A stretch of 64,000 nucleotides of DNA from Cytophagales bacterium. GTDB taxonomy: Bacteria; Bacteroidota; Bacteroidia; Cytophagales; Spirosomataceae. Of this stretch, positions 1 to 8,399 are shown piece by piece. The notes beneath the pieces were generated by a model. That model was not told the DNA's origin and did no database searches. It saw only the letters and a list, made by a program, of their open reading frames with translations. The first letter of the stretch is position 1. Every line of letters starts with the position of its first letter. Location: contig JANSYO010000006.1 of NCBI GenBank assembly GCA_024742395.1, positions 1-64,000 of the forward strand, read 5' to 3'. A program made the position numbers and the translations under genes.

Positions 1-14
1 ATTCTTCATACTTA

Positions 15-53
15 CCCACCCCGCCCTACGGGCACCCCTCCCAAGAGGGGATT
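15..53 (+). repeat. GC-rich palindromic repeat, copy 1
   Basis: First of three related units in the gene-free left end. It contains two small hairpins, GCCC-TAC-GGGC at 23-33 and CCCCTC-CCAA-GAGGGG at 35-50, preceded by CCCACCCC. The architecture resembles REP-type interspersed repeats. Its role is not known from sequence. Confidence 0.75.
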
Positions 54-89
54 CAAATTCAAGCAAAAAGAAATCAGAAGTACAAGCAA

Positions 90-141
90 AATCCCCTACT
101 CGGAGGGGTGGCAGCCTGCCATAGGCGGATGACGGGGTGGG
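90..141 (-). repeat. GC-rich palindromic repeat, inverted copy 2
   Basis: Inverted relative to copies 1 and 3. Read on the minus strand it begins CCCACCCCG, carries a longer middle arm (GCCTATGGCAGGCTGCC) and ends in CCCCTCCGAGTAGGGG followed by ATT. With copy 1 it could form one long stem-loop in a transcript. Confidence 0.7.
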
Positions 142-181
142 CAATGGCCGAGAGATAGCAACATTTCAAAGTCTTGATATT

Positions 182-222
182 CACCCACCCCGCCCTTTGG
201 GCACCCCTCCCTAGAGGGGATT
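182..222 (+). repeat. GC-rich palindromic repeat, copy 3
   Basis: Direct copy of the first unit, with the same order of elements: CCCACCCC, hairpin GCCC-TTT-GGGC, hairpin CCCCTC-CCTA-GAGGGG. Only the loops differ, so the stems look conserved. It ends just downstream of the minus-strand gene at 246-704 and could serve as its terminator. Confidence 0.75.
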
Positions 223-245
223 CAGGTTCGACGCAACAGCAAACC

Positions 246-704
246 TTACTCAATGCCTACATAAATATCTACTTCGGCATTACCTCGGTCAGCTGAGCGA
301 GAGTCATAAACTTCATAATCGTTAGTATATCTTCTATCTAAGTCAGAATCCCATATCTTATACCAAGCCTCACCCACAACGCCTTGCATTAAATCGCCAG
401 CTGCATGGAATTTGACATAATCACCACCACCAATCTCAAGACCTTTCATACCCTCAGGTATATTTTCTAAGGAAGAAACCTCACAAGCTAAAACGGTGGT
501 ATAAGGTTTCGTGTGATCTCCTTCATAATCTGTGTAAATGCAATATACTGTATCGTTCACACGATTTGGAATCTGCTCTGGTATCGCCTCAGATATAAAT
601 CTACCCCAAAGTGCTTGAATATCACTCAGTGCCTGTGATTCATGATTTGTAGTCCTTACCCATATCCCAATAACCTTTCTTTTTTTTACAGTTTCTTTAG
701 TCAT
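246..704 (-). CDS. GyrI-like / AraC effector-binding domain protein
   Basis: A 152-residue soluble protein made of a single GyrI-like (SOUL-type, AraC_E_bind) small-molecule-binding domain. It shows the typical features: a W-x-R-T stretch near residue 16, an ALWGRF helix near 31, a central CIYTDYEGDHTKPYT strand near 55, and an acidic C-terminal strand (AEVDIYVGIE). No DNA-binding domain is present, so it is not itself a regulator of the AraC type. In this family stand-alone domains bind hydrophobic or cationic ligands or act as gyrase-inhibitor or detoxifying proteins. No operon partner is evident: the next gene upstream ends 69 bp away. Confidence 0.7.
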   Translation of the reverse strand: MTKETVKKRKVIGIWVRTTNHESQALSDIQALWGRFISEAIPEQIPNRVNDTVYCIYTDYEGDHTKPYTTVLACEVSSLENIPEGMKGLEIGGGDYVKFHAAGDLMQGVVGEAWYKIWDSDLDRRYTNDYEVYDSRSADRGNAEVDIYVGIE

Positions 705-773
705 TTGTTTTTATTTCAAAGAAACCTCCGGCAAGTGACAAAGGCATGTCAGCAGGAATCAATATCTTATGAT

Positions 774-1433
774 TTAAAGCCGTTTGATTCTTAGTTTTCT
801 GAACCAAACAGGGTCACTGTGATCTTGCAAGGCAATATGTCCTTCGGCATGCGGTGTAGCGTATGGCCATTCAGCAAACTTAGTTTCTGCTACCCTTTCT
901 TTCCACTTCTCATCTCCGTATATGTATTCCACCACAAGAGTTCCGTTAAGCCAGTGCTTGACTACATTGTTTTTGACTTGAATTTTGCCAGTGTTCCATT
1001 CACCGGGTGTTTTTGACAATCCTTTTTTTGACGGAGCTTGAAGGGCATAATTTGCACCGGTTTTCTGGCCTTCTTCCAGTTCTCCCGGATATCCTTCATC
1101 ATCTATTAGCTGATACTCTGGACCAGAGGCATATGTTTGAAAAAGGGCTTCATTTGACGGATCTTCTAAAACCTTGTAAACAATGCCGCTATTACCCTTT
1201 GGAGCAACTTTGAATTCAAACTCCAGCACAAAATCTGTATAACTTTCATTTGTTACCAAGTCTGAGTTTCCTCCACTTGTACTTAAAATTCCATCTTCAA
1301 AAGTCCACTTTTGAAAAGAGTCCGTTTTCCATAAATGCATTTTTTCCTGTGGGTTTTCCAGCAGATTATTCCATCCTTTATCTTGGGCATTTATGGCCAA
1401 AGGCAAAATCAATAGGGCTAGTATTTTCTTCAT
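774..1433 (-). CDS. DUF1080 (3-keto-disaccharide hydrolase-type) secreted protein
   Basis: A 219-residue protein with a Sec signal peptide (about residues 1-16, ending INAQ) and one concanavalin-like domain of the PF06439/DUF1080 family. Characteristic segments are GNSGIVYKV, PEYQLIDDEG, the EWN motif before a K-V-K-H-W-L-N-G strand, and the closing GHIALQDHSDPVWFRKLRI. Characterised relatives hydrolyse 3-keto-glycosides in the periplasm; others are uncharacterised. It is the last gene of the leftward carbohydrate operon, 5 bp behind the NagX-like gene. The likely role is release of a sugar from an oxidised glycoside brought in by the neighbouring SusCD pair. Family call is strong; substrate is inference. 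Confidence 0.85.
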   Translation of the reverse strand: MKKILALLILPLAINAQDKGWNNLLENPQEKMHLWKTDSFQKWTFEDGILSTSGGNSDLVTNESYTDFVLEFEFKVAPKGNSGIVYKVLEDPSNEALFQTYASGPEYQLIDDEGYPGELEEGQKTGANYALQAPSKKGLSKTPGEWNTGKIQVKNNVVKHWLNGTLVVEYIYGDEKWKERVAETKFAEWPYATPHAEGHIALQDHSDPVWFRKLRIKRL

Positions 1434-1438
1434 TTTAA

Positions 1439-2677
1439 TTAAACTTTTACAATAATTTTCTTTCTATAAAACCAAAGTAATATCAAAAACCAAAAGACAA
1501 GATACAAAATCGCCCAACTAAGAGAAGCCATTTTAGCGTTCTCAAATATTGAACTAAGCACATCTTTGTAAACGAACTCCTGAAAGCCCTTTCCCGAAAC
1601 TTTAATTGTAGACAAAACTCTTGGGATAATTCCTGAGAAAAAGAAAACAAGCATTGGGTTCACACCAAAAATGATAAAGGGTTTAGTCCACCCTTCCCAC
1701 TTTACGGTCTCCGTAAGATACTGAATTAAAGCTAAACTTAAACAAGCCAATCCTGCAGTATATACTACAAATGACGAGGTCCATAGAGCTTTATTAATAG
1801 GGAAAAGCTTGTTCCAGCCAAAACCTAAAAGAACCAGAGCCAGTCCACCGTAAATCAAAAGATCCCATCCATTCTGACTTCTTTTTTTAGTTAGAACTAA
1901 GCCTGCAAAGACGCCAAGTATGCCCGTTCCTACAGCTGGTATGGTACTAAACAAACCTTCAGGATCCCAGGTTTTACTTGAACTCCACATATGACCTTCC
2001 AAGAATACTCTATCTATCATGGCGGCTACATTTTCATTTGCAGCAAAATTGCCGGTTACTCCATTCACAGGAATTAAAGCCATGGCGGCCCAATAGCCCA
2101 ATAACAATACCACTCCAATTCCTGCCATTACTTTCAGGCTGACCTTATGATATATAAGAGCCACTATGAAATAAACTATAGCTATTCGCTGCAAAACACC
2201 CGGAATACGCACATCTGAAAAAGGTTCAGCCAAATAAGCCAGAAGGAGCATGATTATCAAAACTGCAAGCACAGCATAAAGCTGTTTTTGTCTGTCATAA
2301 TTGGTTAATAGTAAATAGGCAACTATACCTGTAATGACTAAACGTATGGCCAACAAACCATAGGACTCAAGCCCAAAAAGCTGAATCTTAGAGAAAAAGT
2401 TGAGAAACAAGCCCAAAGTAAATATCCTTAAAGACCTTACTAACAATTTCTTAAAGGAATCGTTTGTAAACTCTGGATTTGGCGAGGCCAATACTATTGA
2501 AACACCAACGATGAACAAGAAAAAGGGGAAAACCATGTCTGTTGGCGTAGCTCCGTGCCATTTTGCATGAAGCAGTGGCGGAAAAACATTCCCCCAGTCT
2601 CCCGGGTTATTAACAATGGTCATCAGCATAATGGTGATACCCCTGAAAATATCAACTGAGATCAGTCTCTCTTTCAT
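1439..2677 (-). CDS. NagX-like membrane acyltransferase (DUF5009 / COG4299)
   Basis: A 412-residue polytopic protein related to heparan-alpha-glucosaminide N-acetyltransferase and bacterial NagX. The N terminus carries the family hallmark: ERLISVDIFRGITIMLM, then NNPGDWG, then a conserved His in LLHAKWHGATPTDMVFPFFLF. About ten hydrophobic segments follow, with a late FGVNPMLVFFFSG motif. Relatives acylate amino sugars or other glycans across the inner membrane or are transport-associated. It sits between the FGGY kinase (39 bp upstream) and the DUF1080 gene (5 bp downstream), so it belongs to the same sugar operon. Which sugar it modifies cannot be read from sequence. Confidence 0.8.
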   Translation of the reverse strand: MKERLISVDIFRGITIMLMTIVNNPGDWGNVFPPLLHAKWHGATPTDMVFPFFLFIVGVSIVLASPNPEFTNDSFKKLLVRSLRIFTLGLFLNFFSKIQLFGLESYGLLAIRLVITGIVAYLLLTNYDRQKQLYAVLAVLIIMLLLAYLAEPFSDVRIPGVLQRIAIVYFIVALIYHKVSLKVMAGIGVVLLLGYWAAMALIPVNGVTGNFAANENVAAMIDRVFLEGHMWSSSKTWDPEGLFSTIPAVGTGILGVFAGLVLTKKRSQNGWDLLIYGGLALVLLGFGWNKLFPINKALWTSSFVVYTAGLACLSLALIQYLTETVKWEGWTKPFIIFGVNPMLVFFFSGIIPRVLSTIKVSGKGFQEFVYKDVLSSIFENAKMASLSWAILYLVFWFLILLWFYRKKIIVKV

Positions 2678-2716
2678 ATGAATTCCTTTTTTAAATGGTT
2701 AGCAATAGGTCAAAAC

Positions 2717-4246
2717 CTAATAATCGTTTTGCAATTTAGCTATCTCATCAAATTCAGGAGCCAATTTATCTGTGAGTTTTTGAAATATTGAGAAATACCT
2801 TTTATAAACCTCATTATCCCTTTCAGAAGGTTTTCTTTCTATCCCCGTTTGAGCAATCGTCAATGATTCCTCAAGACTTTCAAAAATGCCCAATGTGGTG
2901 AGTCCCAGCATAGCTGCCCCCAAATTTGCACTGTGTTTGTAGCCGCTTACTTTTACAGGCAAACCAAAAATATTACATATAATAGAAGACCACAAAGGTG
3001 TTGTGGCATAGGAGCCATTCAAATACAAAGAGTGTACTTCTCTGTGTTCTTCAATAGATTTGGCTATGCTGTACATTTCAAAAGCTACACCTTCTATAAC
3101 AGCCCGCATGATATGCCTGGGCTGATGTATAATATTTAACCCAAAAAAAGTACCTCGGGCATTGGAGTTCCAAATAGGAGCACGCTCGCCTTGTAAATAA
3201 GGAAGAAAAATTAAGCCTTCAGAACCACTAACTACCTTTGCTGCCTCGTTCTGAAACCTCATTAGCCTCTCTTCAAAAGAGAAGTCATTATCAAAACCTG
3301 CCAAGCCTCTTGCTACCCATTCAAAAGCCACCCCGCCATTATTGGTAGGCCCGCCACTGATAAATATGCCGTCTTTCAATATATAATTGAAAAAACGACC
3401 CTTTTCGTCATGTATGATACTTTCTCCAAAAACCCTTACCGCACCGCTACTGGTAACTGAAACCACAGCTTGCTTTTTATCCATGCTGCCTGAGCTGAGT
3501 GATTCCAGACAGCCATCTGAACTGCCAATTATTAATTTAACAGATCTGTCAAGACGAAGAGAATGTAGGTAAGGTTCCTTGAGTTTCAACTCGCAAAAAG
3601 AGGGCTCTACTGCCGTTGAAAAGTAAGATGGGTCAAGCTCAAGAAAGTCTAAGGCTGTTTGATCCCAAGCTTTGTCTTTTAGGTTAAATATCCCTGTTGC
3701 CGAGGCCAAACTATAATCAATATAATACTCACCGGTAAGCTGAAAAATAAGGTACTCCTTTAAGGAAATAAACTTCACCGCTTTTCTGAACTTCTCCCGG
3801 TCTTGCTCTTTAATCCATTTGATTTTAGAGATAGGTGCCATCGCATGAATGGGCGTGCCACAATTGGCATAAATAGTTTCTCCCATTTTAGAATGCTTAA
3901 GCTCATTGGCAATGTGGCACGCTCGGTTATCAGACCATATTATGGCATTCCCTAAAGCATTCCCTTGCCTATCTACAGCCAGCACACTGTGCATAGAAGA
4001 AGATAATACTATAGCACGTATATCATGTTTTCTGGTGTACTCCTGGTCATTTAAGATGCCCTTAAGTAAAAACAAAACAGTAATAAAGACCTGCTCAGGG
4101 TCTTGCTCACTCCAGTCTGGGTGAGGATGAAAAGTTGGGTACGATCCTGTTCTGTACACAGTTTCTTTGCCTGTGAAGTCAAAGGCTGCGATCTGAGCAG
4201 AAGACGTACCGATGTCAATGGTTAATATACAGGCTCTTTTAGCCAT
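2717..4246 (-). CDS. FGGY-family sugar kinase, gluconokinase-like
   Basis: A 509-residue two-domain kinase of the FGGY family. Residues 10-15 give the phosphate-1 loop DIGTSS; PDWSEQDPE near residue 43 is typical of gluconate/xylulose kinases; GSSDGCLESL holds the candidate catalytic Asp; GGPTNNGGVAFEW and GERAPIWNSNARGTFFGL match the adenosine-side and FGGY signature regions. Overall pattern is closest to FGGY-type gluconokinases, so the likely reaction is ATP-dependent phosphorylation of gluconate or a related sugar acid in the cytoplasm. It overlaps the upstream AraC gene by 8 bp, implying translational coupling. Xylulose or another polyol as substrate remains possible. Confidence 0.8.
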   Translation of the reverse strand: MAKRACILTIDIGTSSAQIAAFDFTGKETVYRTGSYPTFHPHPDWSEQDPEQVFITVLFLLKGILNDQEYTRKHDIRAIVLSSSMHSVLAVDRQGNALGNAIIWSDNRACHIANELKHSKMGETIYANCGTPIHAMAPISKIKWIKEQDREKFRKAVKFISLKEYLIFQLTGEYYIDYSLASATGIFNLKDKAWDQTALDFLELDPSYFSTAVEPSFCELKLKEPYLHSLRLDRSVKLIIGSSDGCLESLSSGSMDKKQAVVSVTSSGAVRVFGESIIHDEKGRFFNYILKDGIFISGGPTNNGGVAFEWVARGLAGFDNDFSFEERLMRFQNEAAKVVSGSEGLIFLPYLQGERAPIWNSNARGTFFGLNIIHQPRHIMRAVIEGVAFEMYSIAKSIEEHREVHSLYLNGSYATTPLWSSIICNIFGLPVKVSGYKHSANLGAAMLGLTTLGIFESLEESLTIAQTGIERKPSERDNEVYKRYFSIFQKLTDKLAPEFDEIAKLQNDY

Positions 4247-5105
4247 TTTCTCTGAAATTTTTAGGTGAAAAGCCGGTTAGCTTTTTAAAGGTGTATGAGA
4301 AATGCTGAGAACTATAAAAGCCCGTTTCAAAAGCAATCTTAGTCATGGAATAATCCGTGTTGCGTATGAGCCTCATAGCCTCCGCTACTCTTAGGTTAAT
4401 TAAATAGTTTATAGGTGCAAATCCCGTATAGAATTTGAGTTTTTCTGTAAATGCAGTGGTTTTTAAACCCACTATTCCTGCCATCTCTCCTACCGTCCAG
4501 GGATGAGAAAGGTTACTTCTCAAGAGCAAATCCAACTTCTCAAATGCAGTTGGGAAGTCACGTATATTCATTTCTTGCTTGCTTAAAGCTCTGGCAATCA
4601 TGACTATCAGGTTATCAATAAGCGAGTTTACCTTGGTTTTAAAACCCAGCTCTTGAGTTTCAAACTCACAAATGGTTTCCTCAAAAAAGGATTTACCATT
4701 TTTGAAGTTCTGGATCAATAAAGGAGTCTTCATTTTAAATAATCCATCAATTAAGGTTTTCTCTGCTCCCGATATTTGACTATACTTTTCAAGAAAATGC
4801 TCAACACTTTCTGCCTCAATACAAAGCATCTGAAACTTACCTTGTTCCAGTTTAGAAAGGCCGGTAGAAAATACATCTCCGGGTTTCATCAATATGAGGT
4901 CATTAGTCATCAAAGTAATGATAGAATTATTCACCTCCCAGTCAAACTTCCCCTCACATATATAGATAAAGGTTAGGTACTGTATCTCCGTCTCGCTTTC
5001 CTCAGAAAGAAGGTTTGATCTGTGCCTGACAGTTTCAAGACCCACTATGAACGGGAACTCCTTTAAAACTTCAGAAGCTCCTCTGATGAAAACATTTGTT
5101 GGCAT
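4239..5105 (-). CDS. AraC-family transcriptional regulator
   Basis: A 288-residue regulator with an N-terminal cupin-like sensory region (residues about 15-110, including GKFDWEVNNSIITLMTNDLI) and a C-terminal double helix-turn-helix (about 185-288). The C-terminal signature is clear: GFYSSQHFSYTFKKLTGFSP. It is divergent from susC with a 144-bp shared promoter region and heads the kinase/acyltransferase/DUF1080 operon. It is the obvious candidate regulator of both arms, responding to the sugar or an intermediate. Confidence 0.9.
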   Translation of the reverse strand: MPTNVFIRGASEVLKEFPFIVGLETVRHRSNLLSEESETEIQYLTFIYICEGKFDWEVNNSIITLMTNDLILMKPGDVFSTGLSKLEQGKFQMLCIEAESVEHFLEKYSQISGAEKTLIDGLFKMKTPLLIQNFKNGKSFFEETICEFETQELGFKTKVNSLIDNLIVMIARALSKQEMNIRDFPTAFEKLDLLLRSNLSHPWTVGEMAGIVGLKTTAFTEKLKFYTGFAPINYLINLRVAEAMRLIRNTDYSMTKIAFETGFYSSQHFSYTFKKLTGFSPKNFRENG

Positions 5106-5175
5106 GACAGGATTTGAGTAAGCAAGTTAAAACTACCCATCAAAAAAGCCTTTATAAAATCTTTCGTCGAAATAA

Positions 5176-5212
5176 TTTGAAAGTATTTGAAGATAAAATG
5201 TGAAACTTTTGA
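5176..5212 (+). promoter_or_regulatory. Possible regulator-binding direct repeats upstream of susC
   Basis: The intergenic region shared by the AraC gene and susC holds TTTGA at 5176-5180, 5186-5190 and 5208-5212, with TGTGA at 5199-5203. Spacings of 10, 13 and 9 bp are near one helical turn, as expected of AraC-type sites. The region is AT-rich, so chance is possible. Confidence 0.3.
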
Positions 5213-5249
5213 GATTCCTTAAATAATTCAACCAAAAATAACCTGTCCT

Positions 5250-8200
5250 ATGAAAAACAATTTAATGTACTTAATTGGCCTTTTGCTGGTCTCGTTTGGC
5301 TCATTTGCCCAACAAATCAGCGGAAAGGTCACTTCGGCACAAGACGATTCACCCTTGCCCGGTGTATCAGTTATTGTCAAAGGTACCACCTCTGGTACTA
5401 CTACAGATGCCAACGGAAATTACACATTAGCGAATGCATCCGGCTCTGTTCTCGTTTTTAGCTTTGTTGGTTACAACCCTCAGGAAGTAACCGTGGGTAA
5501 CAGAAGCACCATTAATGTACAGCTATCTGAAGACGCACAGAGTCTGCAAGAAGTGGTGGTTACCGCTTTAGGTATTAAAAAAGATGCCAAGAAACTGGGT
5601 TATGCCACCTCTACGGTAAATTCTGAAGCACTTACAGAAAACCGTCAGCCTAATTTCATGAATGCTTTACAAGGTAAAGTGGCCGGTGTGAATGTTCAAT
5701 CGCTGGGTACAGGCCCTGGCGGTAGTTCAAAAATAAGGATCAGGGGACAATCATCTATTTCTGGCCAAAACTCTCCACTAATTGTAATTAATGGTGTGCC
5801 CGTAGATAATACCAATTTTGGCACCAATCAAAACAACCAAGGCTCCGATAGCTCCATTGGTGTACGTGGTGGTGGCGTCTACTCTGATGGTGGTGATGGA
5901 CTGAGCTCCATTAACCCGGATGATATTGAAAGTATGACCATCCTTAAAGGTGCCACAGCAGCAGCACTTTACGGCTCCAGAGCAAAAGACGGTGTAATCA
6001 TGATTACAACCAAAACACGAGGAGCGGGCAAAGGCATAGGCGTTAGCTATAACTCAAACTACACCTACGAAAAGGCCCTAGATTTTACTGATTATCAATA
6101 CGAGTACGGACAGGGTGAAAATGGTGTAAGACCAACCTCTGCTAATCCTACTTCAGGTCAGTGGTCTTTCGGAGAGAAATTTCAGCCAGGTATGACGCAA
6201 GTGCTATTTGATGGCGTTACCGTGCCCTATGAGCCTATTAGAAACCGCTATGATATTTTCTACAGACCGGGTCAGAACTGGAGTAACTCTATCTCTCTTT
6301 CAGGTGGTGATACTAAAGGAGGCTTTAACCTCTCTGTTTCTAATATGGACAGCAAGGGAATTGTACCCAACAATAGCTTTAACAGAAAAACTATTAACCT
6401 GGGGGTAGCTTATGATTTATCAAAGAAACTTAGCTTTACCTCAAACATTAATTACTCAAACGAATACAATAAGAACCCGCCGAATATTGCAAACCAGGAC
6501 AACTCAATTCCTACCTCAGTAGCCATAATGGCTAACTCAATGCCTTGGGATTTGCTGGATGAAAAGAAATACGATGAGAACGGAAACGAATTCGTTTATT
6601 CAAGATTCAGAAACCGTACCAATCCTTATTTCACTTTAGCGGAGCAGTTTCACAATATCCGTCGTGATCGTATTTTCGGAAACATAGCGATGAAATACAA
6701 CTTCACCGACTGGTTGTTTGCACAAGTACGTGTGGGTCAGGATTATTGGTCAAGAGACGAGGATTACAATAACTTCCCTACCGGGCAAGCCTCAAGGGGC
6801 CCTGCACCGGCTGGTTTTGTGAACGGAATGTATACTCAAGAAGCCAGAAGGTTCAGAGAGATAAATAAGGACTTCCTGATCTCTGCAACGCGTGAGTTTG
6901 GTGATATTGGTCTTGACGTTAACCTTGGTGGTAATCAAATGTACAGAAGATCTGATCTGAATTCTGCTCAGGTTACTGACTTCGTGGTTCGTGACTTATA
7001 CACCATAGCCAATGGTCGTGTGAAAGACCCGTATTACGGATTATCAGAAAGATCAGTAAACTCACTTTATGGTTCTGCTGAGCTCTCTTATAAAGGATAC
7101 CTCTTTGTAAACGGAACTGCCAGAAATGATTGGTTCTCTACATTATCTGCGGCAAACAGAAGCATCCTTTACCCATCCGTTTCGGGTAGCTTTGTTTTCT
7201 CTCAGGCAATGAGCTCTGCACCTACCTGGTTATCCTTCGGAAAATTAAGATTAGCTTATGCTGAAGTGGGTTCTGATACAGACGTATCACCCTATTCAAA
7301 CGCTCTCTTTTATGGCATAAACGCCAACCTTTTTGGAGGCCAGCCAGTAGGATCTTCTCAAGGAACTACCGTTCCGAATGCTAATTTGAGACCTATGCGA
7401 TCAGCAGAAAAAGAAGCTGGTTTAGAGTTAAAGCTATTCAAAAACAGAGTAGGGCTTGATATCGCCGCCTATGAGAAGATAACCACCGATCAGATTGTGT
7501 CTGCTCAGGTTTCAGATGCCTCAGGGTTTGTGACCACTTTAATTAACAGTGGTGAAAGCCAAACCCGTGGTTTCGAATGGTTACTTTCATTAAATCCTGT
7601 TAGTACCGGAAATTTCAGATGGGACATCTTGTTTAACGGAACGTACAATAAAACGAAACTGCTTAGCCTGCTAACAGACACCCCTGGTGAACGAATCACT
7701 ACAGGAACCCACGTTTTCAATGGCGAGCTTCGCCAGGTGGTAGGAGAAGAGTTAGGCCAACTCTATGGCTTCGGCTTCAGAAGAGATGATCAGGGTCGCC
7801 AGATTTTTGGAGCAAACGGCATACCATTAAGAACCTCTGAATTAATCAGTTTTGGCTCTGCCTTGCCTAACTGGATTGGTGGAATTACGAATTCATTAAA
7901 CTATAAGGGCGTAAGCATCTCAGCCTTGGTTGATTTCAAGCTAGGCGGCAATATGATGTCTGGAACCAACTTTAACCTTACCCGTCATGGGCTGCATAAA
8001 CAAACCGTAGCCGGCAGAGATACAGGCATTATTGGTGAAGGTGTAAACGAGGCAGGAGAACCAAACACCGTGGCTGCTCCTGCTCAGCCGTATTGGGAAG
8101 TTATCAGATCTCAGGCTTTGATAGAGCCAATCATATACAATGCTGGCTTCTGGAAATTACGTCAGATTACTGCAGGTTATGATTTCACTAAACTGATCCC

Positions 8201-8387
8201 GAGTGATGTGCCTATTACCTCTGTGAAGCTAAGCTTGGTGGCCAATAACGTGGCCATGTTGAAAAAATGGGTACCCAATATAGACCCGGATTCCTTTGGA
8301 TATACTTCCGACAATATTGTTGGTCTTGAATCTACCGGTGTGCCTACTACCAGAAGTTTAGGTTTTAACCTCAATGTCAAATTCTAA
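5250..8387 (+). CDS. SusC/RagA-type TonB-linked outer-membrane transporter
   Basis: A 1045-residue TonB-dependent receptor. It has a Sec signal (residues 1-21, ending SFAQ), a CarboxypepD_reg-like barrel-plug extension (ISGKVTSAQDDSPLPGVSV onward, to about 95), a TonB-box-like LQEVVVTALG, the plug domain with the SusC signature SKIRIRGQSSISGQNSPL and DIESMTILKGATAAALYGS, and a long 22-strand barrel ending in FNLNVKF. No N-terminal STN domain, so no FecR/sigma signalling is expected. With the SusD gene 12 bp downstream it forms the outer-membrane uptake complex for a glycan or sugar acid. Confidence 0.95.
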   Translation: MKNNLMYLIGLLLVSFGSFAQQISGKVTSAQDDSPLPGVSVIVKGTTSGTTTDANGNYTLANASGSVLVFSFVGYNPQEVTVGNRSTINVQLSEDAQSLQEVVVTALGIKKDAKKLGYATSTVNSEALTENRQPNFMNALQGKVAGVNVQSLGTGPGGSSKIRIRGQSSISGQNSPLIVINGVPVDNTNFGTNQNNQGSDSSIGVRGGGVYSDGGDGLSSINPDDIESMTILKGATAAALYGSRAKDGVIMITTKTRGAGKGIGVSYNSNYTYEKALDFTDYQYEYGQGENGVRPTSANPTSGQWSFGEKFQPGMTQVLFDGVTVPYEPIRNRYDIFYRPGQNWSNSISLSGGDTKGGFNLSVSNMDSKGIVPNNSFNRKTINLGVAYDLSKKLSFTSNINYSNEYNKNPPNIANQDNSIPTSVAIMANSMPWDLLDEKKYDENGNEFVYSRFRNRTNPYFTLAEQFHNIRRDRIFGNIAMKYNFTDWLFAQVRVGQDYWSRDEDYNNFPTGQASRGPAPAGFVNGMYTQEARRFREINKDFLISATREFGDIGLDVNLGGNQMYRRSDLNSAQVTDFVVRDLYTIANGRVKDPYYGLSERSVNSLYGSAELSYKGYLFVNGTARNDWFSTLSAANRSILYPSVSGSFVFSQAMSSAPTWLSFGKLRLAYAEVGSDTDVSPYSNALFYGINANLFGGQPVGSSQGTTVPNANLRPMRSAEKEAGLELKLFKNRVGLDIAAYEKITTDQIVSAQVSDASGFVTTLINSGESQTRGFEWLLSLNPVSTGNFRWDILFNGTYNKTKLLSLLTDTPGERITTGTHVFNGELRQVVGEELGQLYGFGFRRDDQGRQIFGANGIPLRTSELISFGSALPNWIGGITNSLNYKGVSISALVDFKLGGNMMSGTNFNLTRHGLHKQTVAGRDTGIIGEGVNEAGEPNTVAAPAQPYWEVIRSQALIEPIIYNAGFWKLRQITAGYDFTKLIPSDVPITSVKLSLVANNVAMLKKWVPNIDPDSFGYTSDNIVGLESTGVPTTRSLGFNLNVKF

Positions 8388-8399
8388 AAGAGTATTAAC

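Noticed and set aside
819-1438. Plus-strand ORFs opposite the DUF1080 gene
   Set aside because: They are shadows of the minus-strand gene, which has a clear family and signal peptide.
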